The notes below the pieces were generated by a model that did not search any database, was not told where the DNA came from, and was given only the letters and a program-made list of their open reading frames with translations. DNA of 42,280 nucleotides from Bacteroidales bacterium. GTDB lineage: Bacteria; Bacteroidota; Bacteroidia; Bacteroidales; Muribaculaceae. Both the position numbers and the translations under genes were made by a program. Each line of letters opens with the position of its first letter. Positions within the stretch are counted from its first letter, which is position 1. The stretch covers positions 48,693-90,972 of the forward strand of contig JAAVGM010000021.1 of assembly GCA_014800245.1 (NCBI GenBank). Direction: 5' to 3'. This document shows, one piece after another, positions 7,338-14,614 of the stretch.

Positions 7338-7351
7338 TGGAAATATTTCCA
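7338..7351. promoter_or_regulatory. TGGAAATATTTCCA palindrome at the antirepressor B start site
   Basis: Identical 14-bp palindrome to 5857-5870, again 4 bp after the -7 box. Confidence 0.65.
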
Positions 7352-7372
7352 GAACAATAAACAACATTTATC

Positions 7373-7912
7373 ATGAACCAAATCAATGTAGGCACAGTGA
7401 ATGGCGTCGCCATTACAGCCTTTCAGAAAGACGAGCAATTTCTCGTACCCATCAAACCTATTTGCACAGCCCTCGGAATCGATATCGAACCCCAGAGAAA
7501 GAAGATTATGGAGGATGAATATATTGCCCCAGTTGCGGTGCTGGAGACCGCAACTGGGGCAGATAATCGCCTCTACGAAATGCTTTGTCTCCCGCTTTTC
7601 TTCATTCCCGGATGGCTCTTTTCCATCAATCCGAAGAATGTAGCTCCGGAGGCCAAGGAGAAGGTGAGAAACTTCAAATGGGAATGTTATAAGGTCCTCT
7701 ACTCCCATTTCTTCGGATCCTTCATCGAGAGCAGCACCATGAGCGAGAAGGCAAGGGAGCTGAGAAAAGAGATTGCGGATGAAGAGAGCCGCCTCGTCAC
7801 CCATCAGGAGGAAGCGAAGCAGATAAAAAGCAAGATCAGCGACCTCAAGACAAAACTCGGGGATATCACCGAAAAGATGATCAATCCCGAAAGGTATCTA
7901 TTTAATTCTTGA
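7373..7912 (+). CDS. Phage antirepressor, P22_AR_N-type (copy B)
   Basis: 179 residues, the same length as copy A. The N-terminal domain (NGVAITAFQKDEQFLVPIKP, CTALGIDIEPQRKKI, then YEMLCLPLFF and PGWLFSINPK) is of the P22 antirepressor type; the C-terminus is a coiled coil of different sequence. The conserved hinge GADNR is preceded by a perfect 14-bp coding hairpin (7526-7560). Two antirepressors with diverged C-termini in one prophage could act on different repressors, or one could respond to a co-resident phage. The first 20 bases of the gene are complementary (18 of 20) to 7913-7932 after the stop codon. Confidence 0.85.
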   Translation: MNQINVGTVNGVAITAFQKDEQFLVPIKPICTALGIDIEPQRKKIMEDEYIAPVAVLETATGADNRLYEMLCLPLFFIPGWLFSINPKNVAPEAKEKVRNFKWECYKVLYSHFFGSFIESSTMSEKARELRKEIADEESRLVTHQEEAKQIKSKISDLKTKLGDITEKMINPERYLFNS

Positions 7913-7932
7913 CCTACTTTGATTTGATTCAT
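7373..7932 (+). repeat. Start-codon/3'-end inverted repeat of the antirepressor B cassette
   Basis: 7373-7392, from the ATG onward, matches the reverse complement of 7913-7932 at 18 of 20 positions. The 3' arm begins at the base after the stop codon and ends 1 base before the terminator hairpin. Confidence 0.75.
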
Positions 7933-7933
7933 A

Positions 7934-7976
7934 GATTCCCCCTTTCGGCAAGAGAGCCGGAGGGGGAATCGCTTTT
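7934..7976 (+). terminator. Rho-independent terminator, type gattcccc/ggggaatc (copy 2)
   Basis: Essentially the same hairpin as at 6453-6496, ending the antirepressor B cassette. Confidence 0.85.
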
Positions 7977-8020
7977 AAAAAAATTTTCCTTCCCCTTATT
8001 GCCATTTCAAAATCTTTTGC

Positions 8021-8028
8021 TAACTTTG
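8021..8028 (+). promoter_or_regulatory. -7 box of the small membrane protein cassette A
   Basis: Perfect TAACTTTG directly before the first leader element at 8033. The -33 region lacks a clear TTTG at the usual spacing. The counterpart at 27543-27550 has a canonical -33. Confidence 0.6.
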
Positions 8029-8032
8029 CAGT

Positions 8033-8291
8033 GCACTAACAAATGATTGTGTTTCAATCCCGCTGGGCTTCGGTTAATGCTCGACATAATTCGGGCTTTT
8101 TTTATGCCCGATAACGCCGTATAATGTTGACACCTTACCAAAGGTATGTTGACAGCTTACGGGACATATATTGACAGCTTACGGCTGCCGGTCCGAACAT
8201 TTTATATGCTCCTTCGGGATTGTATCATTTGTTAGTGCAACGGATCGGCAGCCGTTTTTTTGTCTGCCTTGCACTAACAAATGATACGCTT
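8033..8291 (+). ncRNA. Structured leader RNA with triple 15-nt element (locus 1)
   Basis: The element gcactaacaaatgat occurs forward at 8033-8047, inverted at 8224-8238 and forward at 8271-8285; the last copy ends 6 bases before the ATG at 8292. Between them lie an early weak hairpin with a T-run (about 8060-8104) and a terminator-like hairpin whose 14-bp arms (8182-8195 with 8241-8254, one G.U) are followed by seven T. The inverted copy sits in that hairpin's loop, so it can pair with either flanking copy. Three near-repeats of ttgaca(c/g)cttac lie at 8128-8180. A homologous leader with different element sequence but the same pairing precedes the paralogous gene at 27805. This looks like an attenuator or riboregulator of the downstream gene. 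Confidence 0.7.
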
Positions 8292-8519
8292 ATGAAAGCA
8301 ATTTCATTAAAGGCACAATCCACCGCGAGCCTCAGAATCGCGGAGATCGCCGGAAGTATGGCGACAACAGTCATTAACCACCGCACAGGCTTAGCCATGA
8401 TCTTCGGCACAGCTTCGTTCATCGGAACGCTTCTCTCGGCCGATACGCTTGCGTATGCCGGCGCATTCCTCACCTTGGTGGCAGTATATCCCATTAAAGA
8501 GAAAGGAGGCAAGAGATGA
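8292..8519 (+). CDS. Small two-segment membrane protein, copy A (75 aa)
   Basis: Starts MKAISLKAQSTASLRIAEIA. The frame is open further upstream, but that part is the terminator and leader RNA. The paralogue at 27805 has exactly the same length and the same MKAI-LKA start. Two hydrophobic segments (about 33-50 and 54-70) end in a basic tail. The pair aligns over TASFIGTLL/TASFIGSLL. Holin-like or toxic small membrane proteins have this form; no family is recognised. It overlaps the next gene by ATGA, so the two are coupled. The elaborate leader suggests tight control. Confidence 0.65.
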   Translation: MKAISLKAQSTASLRIAEIAGSMATTVINHRTGLAMIFGTASFIGTLLSADTLAYAGAFLTLVAVYPIKEKGGKR

Positions 8520-8752
8520 GCGATTACAAAGACCGCGTTATGATCAACGATGATGTGATCGATTGCCTGGAGTATCTCCAGGATGAGGAGACAGTCACCT
8601 ATTACGAGATCATCCTTGACACCTGCATCGAGGCAGCCATCGAGCAGCCCGACCTGTTTGACGACGACACAGCCCTTGACATAATCCGAGGGCTGCACAA
8701 CCTCCGGAAGGATCTGCGCCGCCTGTATCCGGGCGACGCGGCAGCTCGATAG
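8516..8752 (+). CDS. Small acidic helical protein, family member 1 (78 aa)
   Basis: Acidic, mostly helical, no membrane segment. The C-terminal motif DLFDDDTALDIIRGLHNLRK is shared with the proteins at 28414 (DLFEDDEALEIIRGFHQLRS) and, more weakly, 18495 (LDDSTALSYVRVLYLLRND), so this is a three-member family within the element. It always follows or accompanies a cassette promoter and in two cases partners a 75-aa membrane protein, so it may modulate that protein. Function unknown. Confidence 0.7.
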   Translation: MSDYKDRVMINDDVIDCLEYLQDEETVTYYEIILDTCIEAAIEQPDLFDDDTALDIIRGLHNLRKDLRRLYPGDAAAR

Positions 8753-8815
8753 CAAAAGGTATTTTTCCCCCAAGGAAAAAGGTATTTTTATATCGATAGC
8801 AAAAGGTATTTTTTC
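8746..8815. repeat. Direct repeats tcgatagcaaaaggtattttt
   Basis: A 21-bp unit occurs at 8746-8766 and 8793-8813, with a partial copy (gaaaaaggtattttta) between them. It spans the end of the 78-aa gene. No function recognised. Confidence 0.6.
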
Positions 8816-8839
8816 AATCAGAAGAAAGAGCATTTACAA

Positions 8840-8871
8840 TGGTTCCGACCGCCCGGCCGGGACCATTTTTT
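8840..8871 (+). terminator. Terminator of cassette A / end of left accessory region
   Basis: 8840-8851 pairs with 8854-8865 (one mismatch, one G.U) followed by a T-run. Confidence 0.75.
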
Positions 8872-8971
8872 ATGCCCTTATTTTTTCTTTTGAATTAACA
8901 TTGTCAATTCCGAATATATTGCACCGCTTCCCTCCCTTTTACCCACCACCCCAAATATATTTACTTTTTAT

Positions 8972-9229
8972 TGTTACACTGTTACATGATGTTTGGAGAA
9001 AATAATAAAATAATAATAATCAATAAGATAAGTAAAGCGCCGAATGTAACAAAAATTAGTAACAAAGGGAGTAACAACGATGTAACAACTTTGTTACAGC
9101 CTCCGGAGCTCTCTCTGTATCAACCTGTAACAACTTTGTTACAACATTGTAACAAATAGGGTTTTTATTGTTATTACACATTCAAGGGTCTAATTATTAA
9201 ATAATTAGGTAATAATAACAACTGTAACA
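8972..9229. repeat. Array of eleven GTAACA/TGTTAC half-sites
   Basis: Exact copies start at 8972, 8980, 9046, 9059, 9071, 9082, 9092, 9127, 9137, 9149 and 9224. Two of them form the dyad tgtaacaactttgttaca (9081-9098 and 9126-9143). A perfect AT-rich inverted repeat, ctaattatt-a-aataattag, lies at 9190-9208. The 8873-9376 stretch has no convincing gene and is strongly AT-rich. Iteron-like spacing in an AT-rich region before the structural operon suits a replication origin or a multi-site operator. Confidence 0.6.
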
Positions 9230-9289
9230 AAAAAAAGCGGAAAAATTTAGAAGAGATTTGGAAGAAAGAACTAAATAACTATATAAAAT

Positions 9290-9342
9290 ACGAAAATAAT
9301 GGCTATAAATACGAAATATTAGCAGTTTTTATGTTAATTTTG
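9290..9342 (+). promoter_or_regulatory. Class I promoter of the head/structural operon
   Basis: ACGAAAA at 9290-9296, ACGAAAT at 9311-9317 and the -7 box TAATTTTG at 9335-9342. The boxes are 21 bp apart and end 38 and 17 bp before the -7 box. No -33 TTTG. Confidence 0.65.
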
Positions 9343-9376
9343 CATCCAGTGATTAACCTATAATTCATGACACGCT

Positions 9377-9850
9377 ATGATGACTATAAAGATTGATGTC
9401 GAGCCCTACGTTGCGGAGTATATAACCGGGAAATATTTCGATCCGGAGGTCGGGGTGGTGCGCTTCCCCGCCGGGTCGGACATCTACCATCTGATTTACG
9501 ACCTGCTGTCCAAGCGGCCGGCGGAATGCCCCGTGGATCATGGCAATCTTGAGTTTGCCCTTCCCGCCCGCCGTCAGGGGAAGGATCCCGAAACCTACAA
9601 CTATCTATCCCGCCGCGCCCAGGGTCTCCTTGAGCGGAAGATGCGCACCCTCCTTTGGGCCGAGCTTCACGAGACAATGGACGAAGGGAAACATCTCGAA
9701 GGGATGCAATTCAAGGAGGTGGTCTATATCTTCCTCCGTCGCTACAGCATAGAATCCATCTCCGAAGACGGATTGCTCAAGAACTATCAGCGATGGCGCG
9801 ACAAGATCCGCCGAAAGAAGAAAAGAGGGTATAAATGGAAAAAATCATAA
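9377..9850 (+). CDS. First gene of the structural operon, unknown (157 aa)
   Basis: Soluble, with a very basic C-terminus (WRDKIRRKKKRGYKWKKS). Begins MMTIKIDVEPYVAEYITGKY; ATG 9377 or 9380 are both possible. It is the first gene after the late class I promoter and about 120 bp ahead of the capsid genes. The basic tail suggests nucleic-acid binding, so a late regulator or a DNA-packaging accessory protein are the main options; neither is proved. No family recognised. Confidence 0.65.
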   Translation: MMTIKIDVEPYVAEYITGKYFDPEVGVVRFPAGSDIYHLIYDLLSKRPAECPVDHGNLEFALPARRQGKDPETYNYLSRRAQGLLERKMRTLLWAELHETMDEGKHLEGMQFKEVVYIFLRRYSIESISEDGLLKNYQRWRDKIRRKKKRGYKWKKS

Positions 9851-9972
9851 AAACGCCTTAAAATTCGCCCCTCCCGGATATGCCGTTTTGTCCATTTTTC
9901 GACGCAAAAGTGCTGAAAAATGTCCGAAAAATGCTGAAAGATTGAATATCAGATAATTATAAAATTGGAAAT

Positions 9973-10383
9973 ATGAATAAAAATCTCGTCACAGCCGTCA
10001 CCGGATTGAAGCTCGTCGGGCTGAAGGATCTCCAGCTCTACAAGCGGATCCGAAACCGCGTGGTGCTTGCCTTCATTCCCGGCAATCTTTCCTTCCTTTC
10101 CATCCCCGGCACGGTTCTGGTGGCATCCAATCAGACCGAGAAGGGGTATGAGAAAAGCATCACCTTTAAAGTGCCTTCTGAAAATTACGCCCTTGCCGAC
10201 ACGCTATCAGCCTATGAGGAGATGAGGATAGTGGCCATCTACGCCGATGCCCGGGGAGAGCAGCGCGTTTGCGGTTCGCCGGAATATCCTCTGCGCCTCC
10301 GATACACAATCCATGATGGCGTGGCTACGGCCACCCTCACCGGCACCGATATCCGCGATGATGCCTATCTCATGCTCGCGTAA
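9973..10383 (+). CDS. Hypothetical structural-operon protein (136 aa)
   Basis: No family recognised. Beta-rich, with no membrane segment (VVLAFIPGNLSFLSIPGTVL, then LRLRYTIHDGVATATLTGTD). It lies directly before the prohead protease and shares the high-GC codon use of the head genes, so a virion or head-assembly role is likely by position. Confidence 0.6.
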   Translation: MNKNLVTAVTGLKLVGLKDLQLYKRIRNRVVLAFIPGNLSFLSIPGTVLVASNQTEKGYEKSITFKVPSENYALADTLSAYEEMRIVAIYADARGEQRVCGSPEYPLRLRYTIHDGVATATLTGTDIRDDAYLMLA

Positions 10384-10439
10384 AATTCCACTTTTTAATG
10401 GTCGCGCTAACCCCTTAGTCCTTCCTTATATATAGGTTA

Positions 10440-11330
10440 GTGGCTAAATTCGTGAAAAATATTGATATGAACCGCATCCAGCAACTGATATCAGACAATT
10501 GGACAATACGTCGCCATGAGCTCTCCAGCCTCATGGCAATAATCATGCCCGGAATAATATCGGGCAATCTCGAAGGGATATCCGAGATCCTCGGAAAAAC
10601 CAAATGCACCGCGACAGCTTACGACCCATATCTCGCCACCGAATGGGAGACCACCGACACAGATCTCCCGAACAACTCCGTTCTGGTGATCACTCTCCGG
10701 GGCACCCTCTATGCGTGGGAGAGTGATTGGCTCGCCCGCAAGATCAAAGAAGCCGAAGCCAACTCCCGTATCTGCGGGATAGTTCTCCTCGTGGATGGCC
10801 CCGGAGGGATGGTATCGCATATTGATAAGGCAGTGGCGGCGATAAAGAATTGCACCAAGCCCACCGCCACAGTCTGCGAAGGGATGATGGCTTCCGCTCA
10901 TTTTTGGATCGGAACCTGCACCGACCGCACATTCATAGTGTCGGATCTCTGCGAAGTTGGATCTGTCGGAATCATCACCACCCATCTTTCCCTGTTGAAA
11001 TATTTCGAGATGAACGGGATTGATTATCGGGAGATCTATCCCGACACTGCCGACCTCAAGAACGAGGCAACCCGCGCCCTCATCGAGAAGGATGACGATT
11101 CGATCATCAAAGCCCGTGCAGAAAAGATCCATAAAATTTTTGCCGAGACCGTGGCCGAAAACCTCGGTATAGACTACGATCCCAAGCTCCCGATTTTCCG
11201 AGGAAGGATGTTCTCCGGAGAGGAAGCCGTGGCCGCCGGCTACATCGATCAGATCGGCACATTGGACGATGCAGCCCGTTATGTGCTCGGTGTGGCCACA
11301 GCCATGCAGATCAATTCCTCCTTAGATTGA
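10440..11330 (+). CDS. S49-family (SppA-like) prohead protease
   Basis: 296 residues from a GTG at 10440; an ATG at 10467 is an alternative start. The clan SK fold is shown by VVITLRGTLY at about 81-90 and VDGPGG at about 118-123, followed by MMASAHFWIG with Ser152 as the probable nucleophile. GSVGIITTH follows, and Lys207 in ADLKNE is the probable general base. The 55-residue Ser-Lys spacing matches S49 peptidases. It lies directly upstream of the capsid gene, whose N-terminal scaffold-like domain is the obvious substrate. Confidence 0.85.
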   Translation: MAKFVKNIDMNRIQQLISDNWTIRRHELSSLMAIIMPGIISGNLEGISEILGKTKCTATAYDPYLATEWETTDTDLPNNSVLVITLRGTLYAWESDWLARKIKEAEANSRICGIVLLVDGPGGMVSHIDKAVAAIKNCTKPTATVCEGMMASAHFWIGTCTDRTFIVSDLCEVGSVGIITTHLSLLKYFEMNGIDYREIYPDTADLKNEATRALIEKDDDSIIKARAEKIHKIFAETVAENLGIDYDPKLPIFRGRMFSGEEAVAAGYIDQIGTLDDAARYVLGVATAMQINSSLD

Positions 11331-11365
11331 CATTAAACTTAATCTTAATTTAATAAGAGACATAT

Positions 11366-13600
11366 ATGTTTAAAAAACTTGATTTTGGTCAGTTCACGGC
11401 AACCGTCAAGACGTTGCTCGGACTGCCCGCCTTCCAGAAAGATGCTGAAGGCCATGAAACGTTGACCGCCGAGCAGGTGGCCACCCTTAAACAGTTTGGA
11501 TTCGATGAGCGATGGATCGCCGGATTCAAGGCTCACCTCGAATCTCCCGAAGACGAGAAGCCCTCTGCCGACACATCGAAGAAACAGATGGCTGTAATGG
11601 CGGCCACTATGGGTTCACTCACATCCCAGCTCGCAGAGAAGAGCGAGGAGCTCGCGCAGCTTCAGCAGGAGGCTCTTGAGCGCGAGACAGAGCTCACAGC
11701 ACTCCGCAAAACCAACGCCGAGGTTGAGGCATTGAAAAAGAAAATCAACATCCTCTCCGCCCTTCCCGAGCAGGATCCCGCGCAGGGTGCCGGAGCCGCC
11801 GTCCCTTCCGATGGCTGGAACATCGATGATGATAAGCAGCTCGGCGGAATGAAGGGAGAGATGTTCTCCCTTGATCGTGCTTACAACAAGCGAGCCCGCG
11901 CAGCCCTCTATGCAGCCCAGGGGAAGGAATATATCGTAGCATCCGCCGACCCTGTCGATTTCGAGATGCTGAAGGAGGATTTAGGTGCCTTCTACCGTCG
12001 TCCATGGCAGGAGAGAGTGCAGAGCTTCCTCGTAAAACTTCCATCAATCACCGCAATCTTCCCCACCGAGAGCGGACACCAGGATCTCGACACCCTCGTT
12101 AATATCTTCCTCGGCGAATTCTCTCAGGCCGATTCTTCCGACAAGAGTGATTTCGACAAGGTGACCAAGGGTGAATTCAAGATGCAGGACGAGACGCTCC
12201 GCATGTATGGCGTGATGTTCGTCTATATCTTCCCCTCACTCAAAGCGATTGAGAAATCATGGATCGGTTATCTCAACCGCGAGGGTTCAAACCCTGTCAA
12301 ACTCTCATTCATCGAGTTCTTGCTCGTGAAGGTGGCCGAAAAGCTCCACAACGAGCGCGAGATGCGTTTCATCAACGGCGTTCGCAAGAATCCGAAACCC
12401 AATGAGCCCGGGCGAGCCATGGAGGCTGCCGATGGTCTTTACGAGTATATCCGCAAACGTGTGGATGGTCATATCGACTTCACCCCGGACGGCGGAACAA
12501 CAGGCAAGACCATCTATCAGATCAAGCCCTTCGAGCTCGGCGAGATCACTCCCGGAAATATCGGCCGAGTGGTGGAGAAAGGAACCTCCATGATCCCCTC
12601 CCATATCCGCGACACCGGCAATCTCGTGCTCTATATGCCTTCACACCTCGTGGCATGGTATCGCAAATATCTTGAGCTCCACTACGGTGCTAATAAGGAT
12701 TATGAGGGTGTTTACTCCAAATCGGAGAAAACTGCGATGTATGTCCACGAATATCCCGGCGTGAAGATCCAGCCCGTGCCCAACGCCGACAATCACCACC
12801 GATTGTTCTGGACCCTCGACGGAAATATCCAGACATTCTGCCATATCGAGGGCGAGATGTTGAAATTCAATATGGAGCAGGTGGATTGGAGATTGAAGGT
12901 GTGGTCCAACTGGAAGGAATCAATCCAGGCCATCGCCGTAGGTCGCAAGTTCCTCAGCAAAGCAGACGTAACCGGCACCGACCAGATGATCTGGTGTAAT
13001 GAGTATGACCGCCCCTCCGGTTTCTTCCTTGAGGAGAAGCATGGCGAGAATCCTTCCGTAGCTCTCCACTCTTCAGTGGTTATCCCGGAGGGTGACGAGG
13101 TGTTCCAGATCACCGATATCTTGGGTGCGGAACCCGGTCAGCAGGTATCGATCAAGAATGGCGGAACCAACGAGAACGGGGTGAAAATCCTCAAGAGCGA
13201 CAAGTTCTCGCTCATCAAATCCGACTGGCTCCCCAACCGTAACGATGTGATCACTCTCATGAAGGTGGCCGATGATAAGTTCATCGAGATTTCGCGCGAA
13301 TCCGGGGTCACAGCCGATGCACTCTCAATCCCGGCCGACACAACCGAGATCGACCTTACCGGAGGCACAGAATTTGTGGTCGGTAAGAACGCACAGGCAA
13401 CCGCTGTCACAGCGCTCAAGAACGCCGAGCCGGGCGTGGTTTACACCATCTACGGCAATGGCGATAACGATGCGAACGCCACAACGATCGCCAAGGGTGG
13501 AAAATTCCTTCTTTCCAAGGATATCACCCTCTGCGCAGGAGCCTTCCTGAAGGTGGTTGTGGATGCAGATGGCAACATCCATGAGGTTTCACGCGGATAA
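11366..13600 (+). CDS. Major capsid protein with N-terminal scaffold-like domain and C-terminal extension
   Basis: 744 residues. Residues about 1-135 form a charged region with a strong coiled coil (about 78-130: LAEKSEELAQLQQEALERET). A Gly/Ala-rich linker (QDPAQGAGAAVPSDG, about 140-153) would suit protease cleavage. The capsid-like body runs from about 165 to 560, and a further beta-rich part (about 560-744) contains FSLIKSDWLPNRNDVITL and a hydrophobic end. The preceding S49 protease supports a scaffold-capsid fusion processed at assembly, as the HK97 delta domain is. The C-terminal part may be a fused decoration-like domain. The capsid assignment rests on position and architecture, not on a recognised signature. 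Confidence 0.75.
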   Translation: MFKKLDFGQFTATVKTLLGLPAFQKDAEGHETLTAEQVATLKQFGFDERWIAGFKAHLESPEDEKPSADTSKKQMAVMAATMGSLTSQLAEKSEELAQLQQEALERETELTALRKTNAEVEALKKKINILSALPEQDPAQGAGAAVPSDGWNIDDDKQLGGMKGEMFSLDRAYNKRARAALYAAQGKEYIVASADPVDFEMLKEDLGAFYRRPWQERVQSFLVKLPSITAIFPTESGHQDLDTLVNIFLGEFSQADSSDKSDFDKVTKGEFKMQDETLRMYGVMFVYIFPSLKAIEKSWIGYLNREGSNPVKLSFIEFLLVKVAEKLHNEREMRFINGVRKNPKPNEPGRAMEAADGLYEYIRKRVDGHIDFTPDGGTTGKTIYQIKPFELGEITPGNIGRVVEKGTSMIPSHIRDTGNLVLYMPSHLVAWYRKYLELHYGANKDYEGVYSKSEKTAMYVHEYPGVKIQPVPNADNHHRLFWTLDGNIQTFCHIEGEMLKFNMEQVDWRLKVWSNWKESIQAIAVGRKFLSKADVTGTDQMIWCNEYDRPSGFFLEEKHGENPSVALHSSVVIPEGDEVFQITDILGAEPGQQVSIKNGGTNENGVKILKSDKFSLIKSDWLPNRNDVITLMKVADDKFIEISRESGVTADALSIPADTTEIDLTGGTEFVVGKNAQATAVTALKNAEPGVVYTIYGNGDNDANATTIAKGGKFLLSKDITLCAGAFLKVVVDADGNIHEVSRG

Positions 13601-13621
13601 GAGATAGAGATTCAACGGTCA

Positions 13622-13642
13622 GCCGGAGAGAATATCTCCGGC
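13622..13642 (+). terminator. Hairpin between capsid and next structural gene
   Basis: Perfect 8-bp stem gccggaga/tctccggc with no good T-run. It may be a processing site or weak attenuator that sets the relative amounts of capsid and the next protein. Confidence 0.4.
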
Positions 13643-13676
13643 CGGCCAATTCATTAAAAAAATAAAATTTGACGTT

Positions 13677-14489
13677 ATGCCATACATCAAACAGTCAGTA
13701 TATCGCGCACCCGGCAATCCCGGACGCGGCATCACCCCCCATGATCGCCTTCGCCTCATCGATGTAGAGGATATCGCATACATGCCCCCTGCAGACGACA
13801 AAGGGGTAGTTTTGGAAGGGGATATCATCCTGAAGCCGAACAGATATGCCATAGATCTCTATATGACCCCCGGCACAATCGAGATCACCGACCCCGCCGA
13901 CGGCGACACAGATCAGGTAGGCTTCACCCCCTCCGTGAAATTCAATCACCCCGGCAACAAGCAGGAAGTGCGCGAATTCAAGGTCAACAACATCAACACC
14001 AAATTCATCGTTATCGTCAATTACTGTTCCGGCGAAGCATCCGATCTTATCGGCACGCTCTGCAATCCGGTAAGAATGACCCCCTCCTACACCGGAAACA
14101 AAGACGGCAACACCAATGAATTCACCTTCACCCAGATCAACAAAGGGGAAGGGATATTCATTTATAAAGGCACCATCCCCGGCGAGGAACCCGTAGCCAA
14201 GGTTGAAGCAGGTGCCACAAAGGTGGAAATCATCTCCGACGGCCAGTATCAGCTCAGCGACGGCAAAGCCTCCATCACAGAGATAGAGGGAGGCGTTGAC
14301 GGTGCGCTGGTGACCCTCCTCGGCGCATTCGGTGTGGATGCCCCATCGGTAGTTGCCGGCGACACAATCCTCACCCGATACGGTCGCCCCTTCGTGGCCA
14401 CCGGCGGATCTCAAATCACCTTCCGCGCCTACTCCTCCGGAGAGGGGAAAGTGGTATGGGTGGAGCAGAGCCGATTTGAGGCATCCTGA
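13677..14489 (+). CDS. Phage structural protein (270 aa)
   Basis: Beta-rich, no membrane segment. It contains repeated short turns and a Gly-rich C-terminus ending YSSGEGKVVWVEQSRF. It is followed by a terminator and separated from capsid by a hairpin, the arrangement usual for an abundant virion protein. A capsid-associated, decoration or tail-tube protein would fit; I cannot choose. The start MPYIKQSVYRAPGNPGRG fits the only good ATG. Confidence 0.6.
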   Translation: MPYIKQSVYRAPGNPGRGITPHDRLRLIDVEDIAYMPPADDKGVVLEGDIILKPNRYAIDLYMTPGTIEITDPADGDTDQVGFTPSVKFNHPGNKQEVREFKVNNINTKFIVIVNYCSGEASDLIGTLCNPVRMTPSYTGNKDGNTNEFTFTQINKGEGIFIYKGTIPGEEPVAKVEAGATKVEIISDGQYQLSDGKASITEIEGGVDGALVTLLGAFGVDAPSVVAGDTILTRYGRPFVATGGSQITFRAYSSGEGKVVWVEQSRFEAS

Positions 14490-14529
14490 TTCATGACAGC
14501 CATAGAAGTATGTTTTTATTTTAGTTTGC

Positions 14530-14565
14530 CAAGGGAGGAGCGCGTGAGCGCCTCTCCCTGTCTTT
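14530..14565 (+). terminator. Terminator after the capsid gene pair
   Basis: agggag and gcgc blocks pair with gcgc and ctccct across a small internal mismatch; tetraloop gtga region; followed by gtcttttt. Confidence 0.75.
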
Positions 14566-14586
14566 TTATGAGAGAGTTATGCGGAT

Positions 14587-14594
14587 TATTTTTG
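14587..14594 (+). promoter_or_regulatory. -7 box ahead of the terminase cluster
   Basis: TATTTTTG matches TAnnTTTG and lies about 20 bp before ATG 14615. It directly follows a terminator, so the terminase block probably has its own promoter. No clear -33 and no ACGAAAT box. Confidence 0.45.
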
Positions 14595-14614
14595 TAGGGT
14601 AAATTAAAAATCTT

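Noticed and set aside
6056-7560. Antirepressor hairpins as a diversity-generating retroelement repeat
   Set aside because: No reverse transcriptase, no template repeat with adenine-specific changes; the differences keep complementarity instead.
8033-8285. The inverted copies as ends of an invertible DNA promoter segment
   Set aside because: The promoter is outside the inverted repeats, no invertase is seen, the element sequence differs between the two loci and the middle copy lies in a terminator loop. RNA pairing explains this better, though DNA inversion was not formally excluded.
8971-9159. A 62-codon ORF in the GTAACA array
   Set aside because: Encodes repetitive Asn/Lys/Leu sequence produced by the DNA repeats, with no start signal; treated as non-coding.
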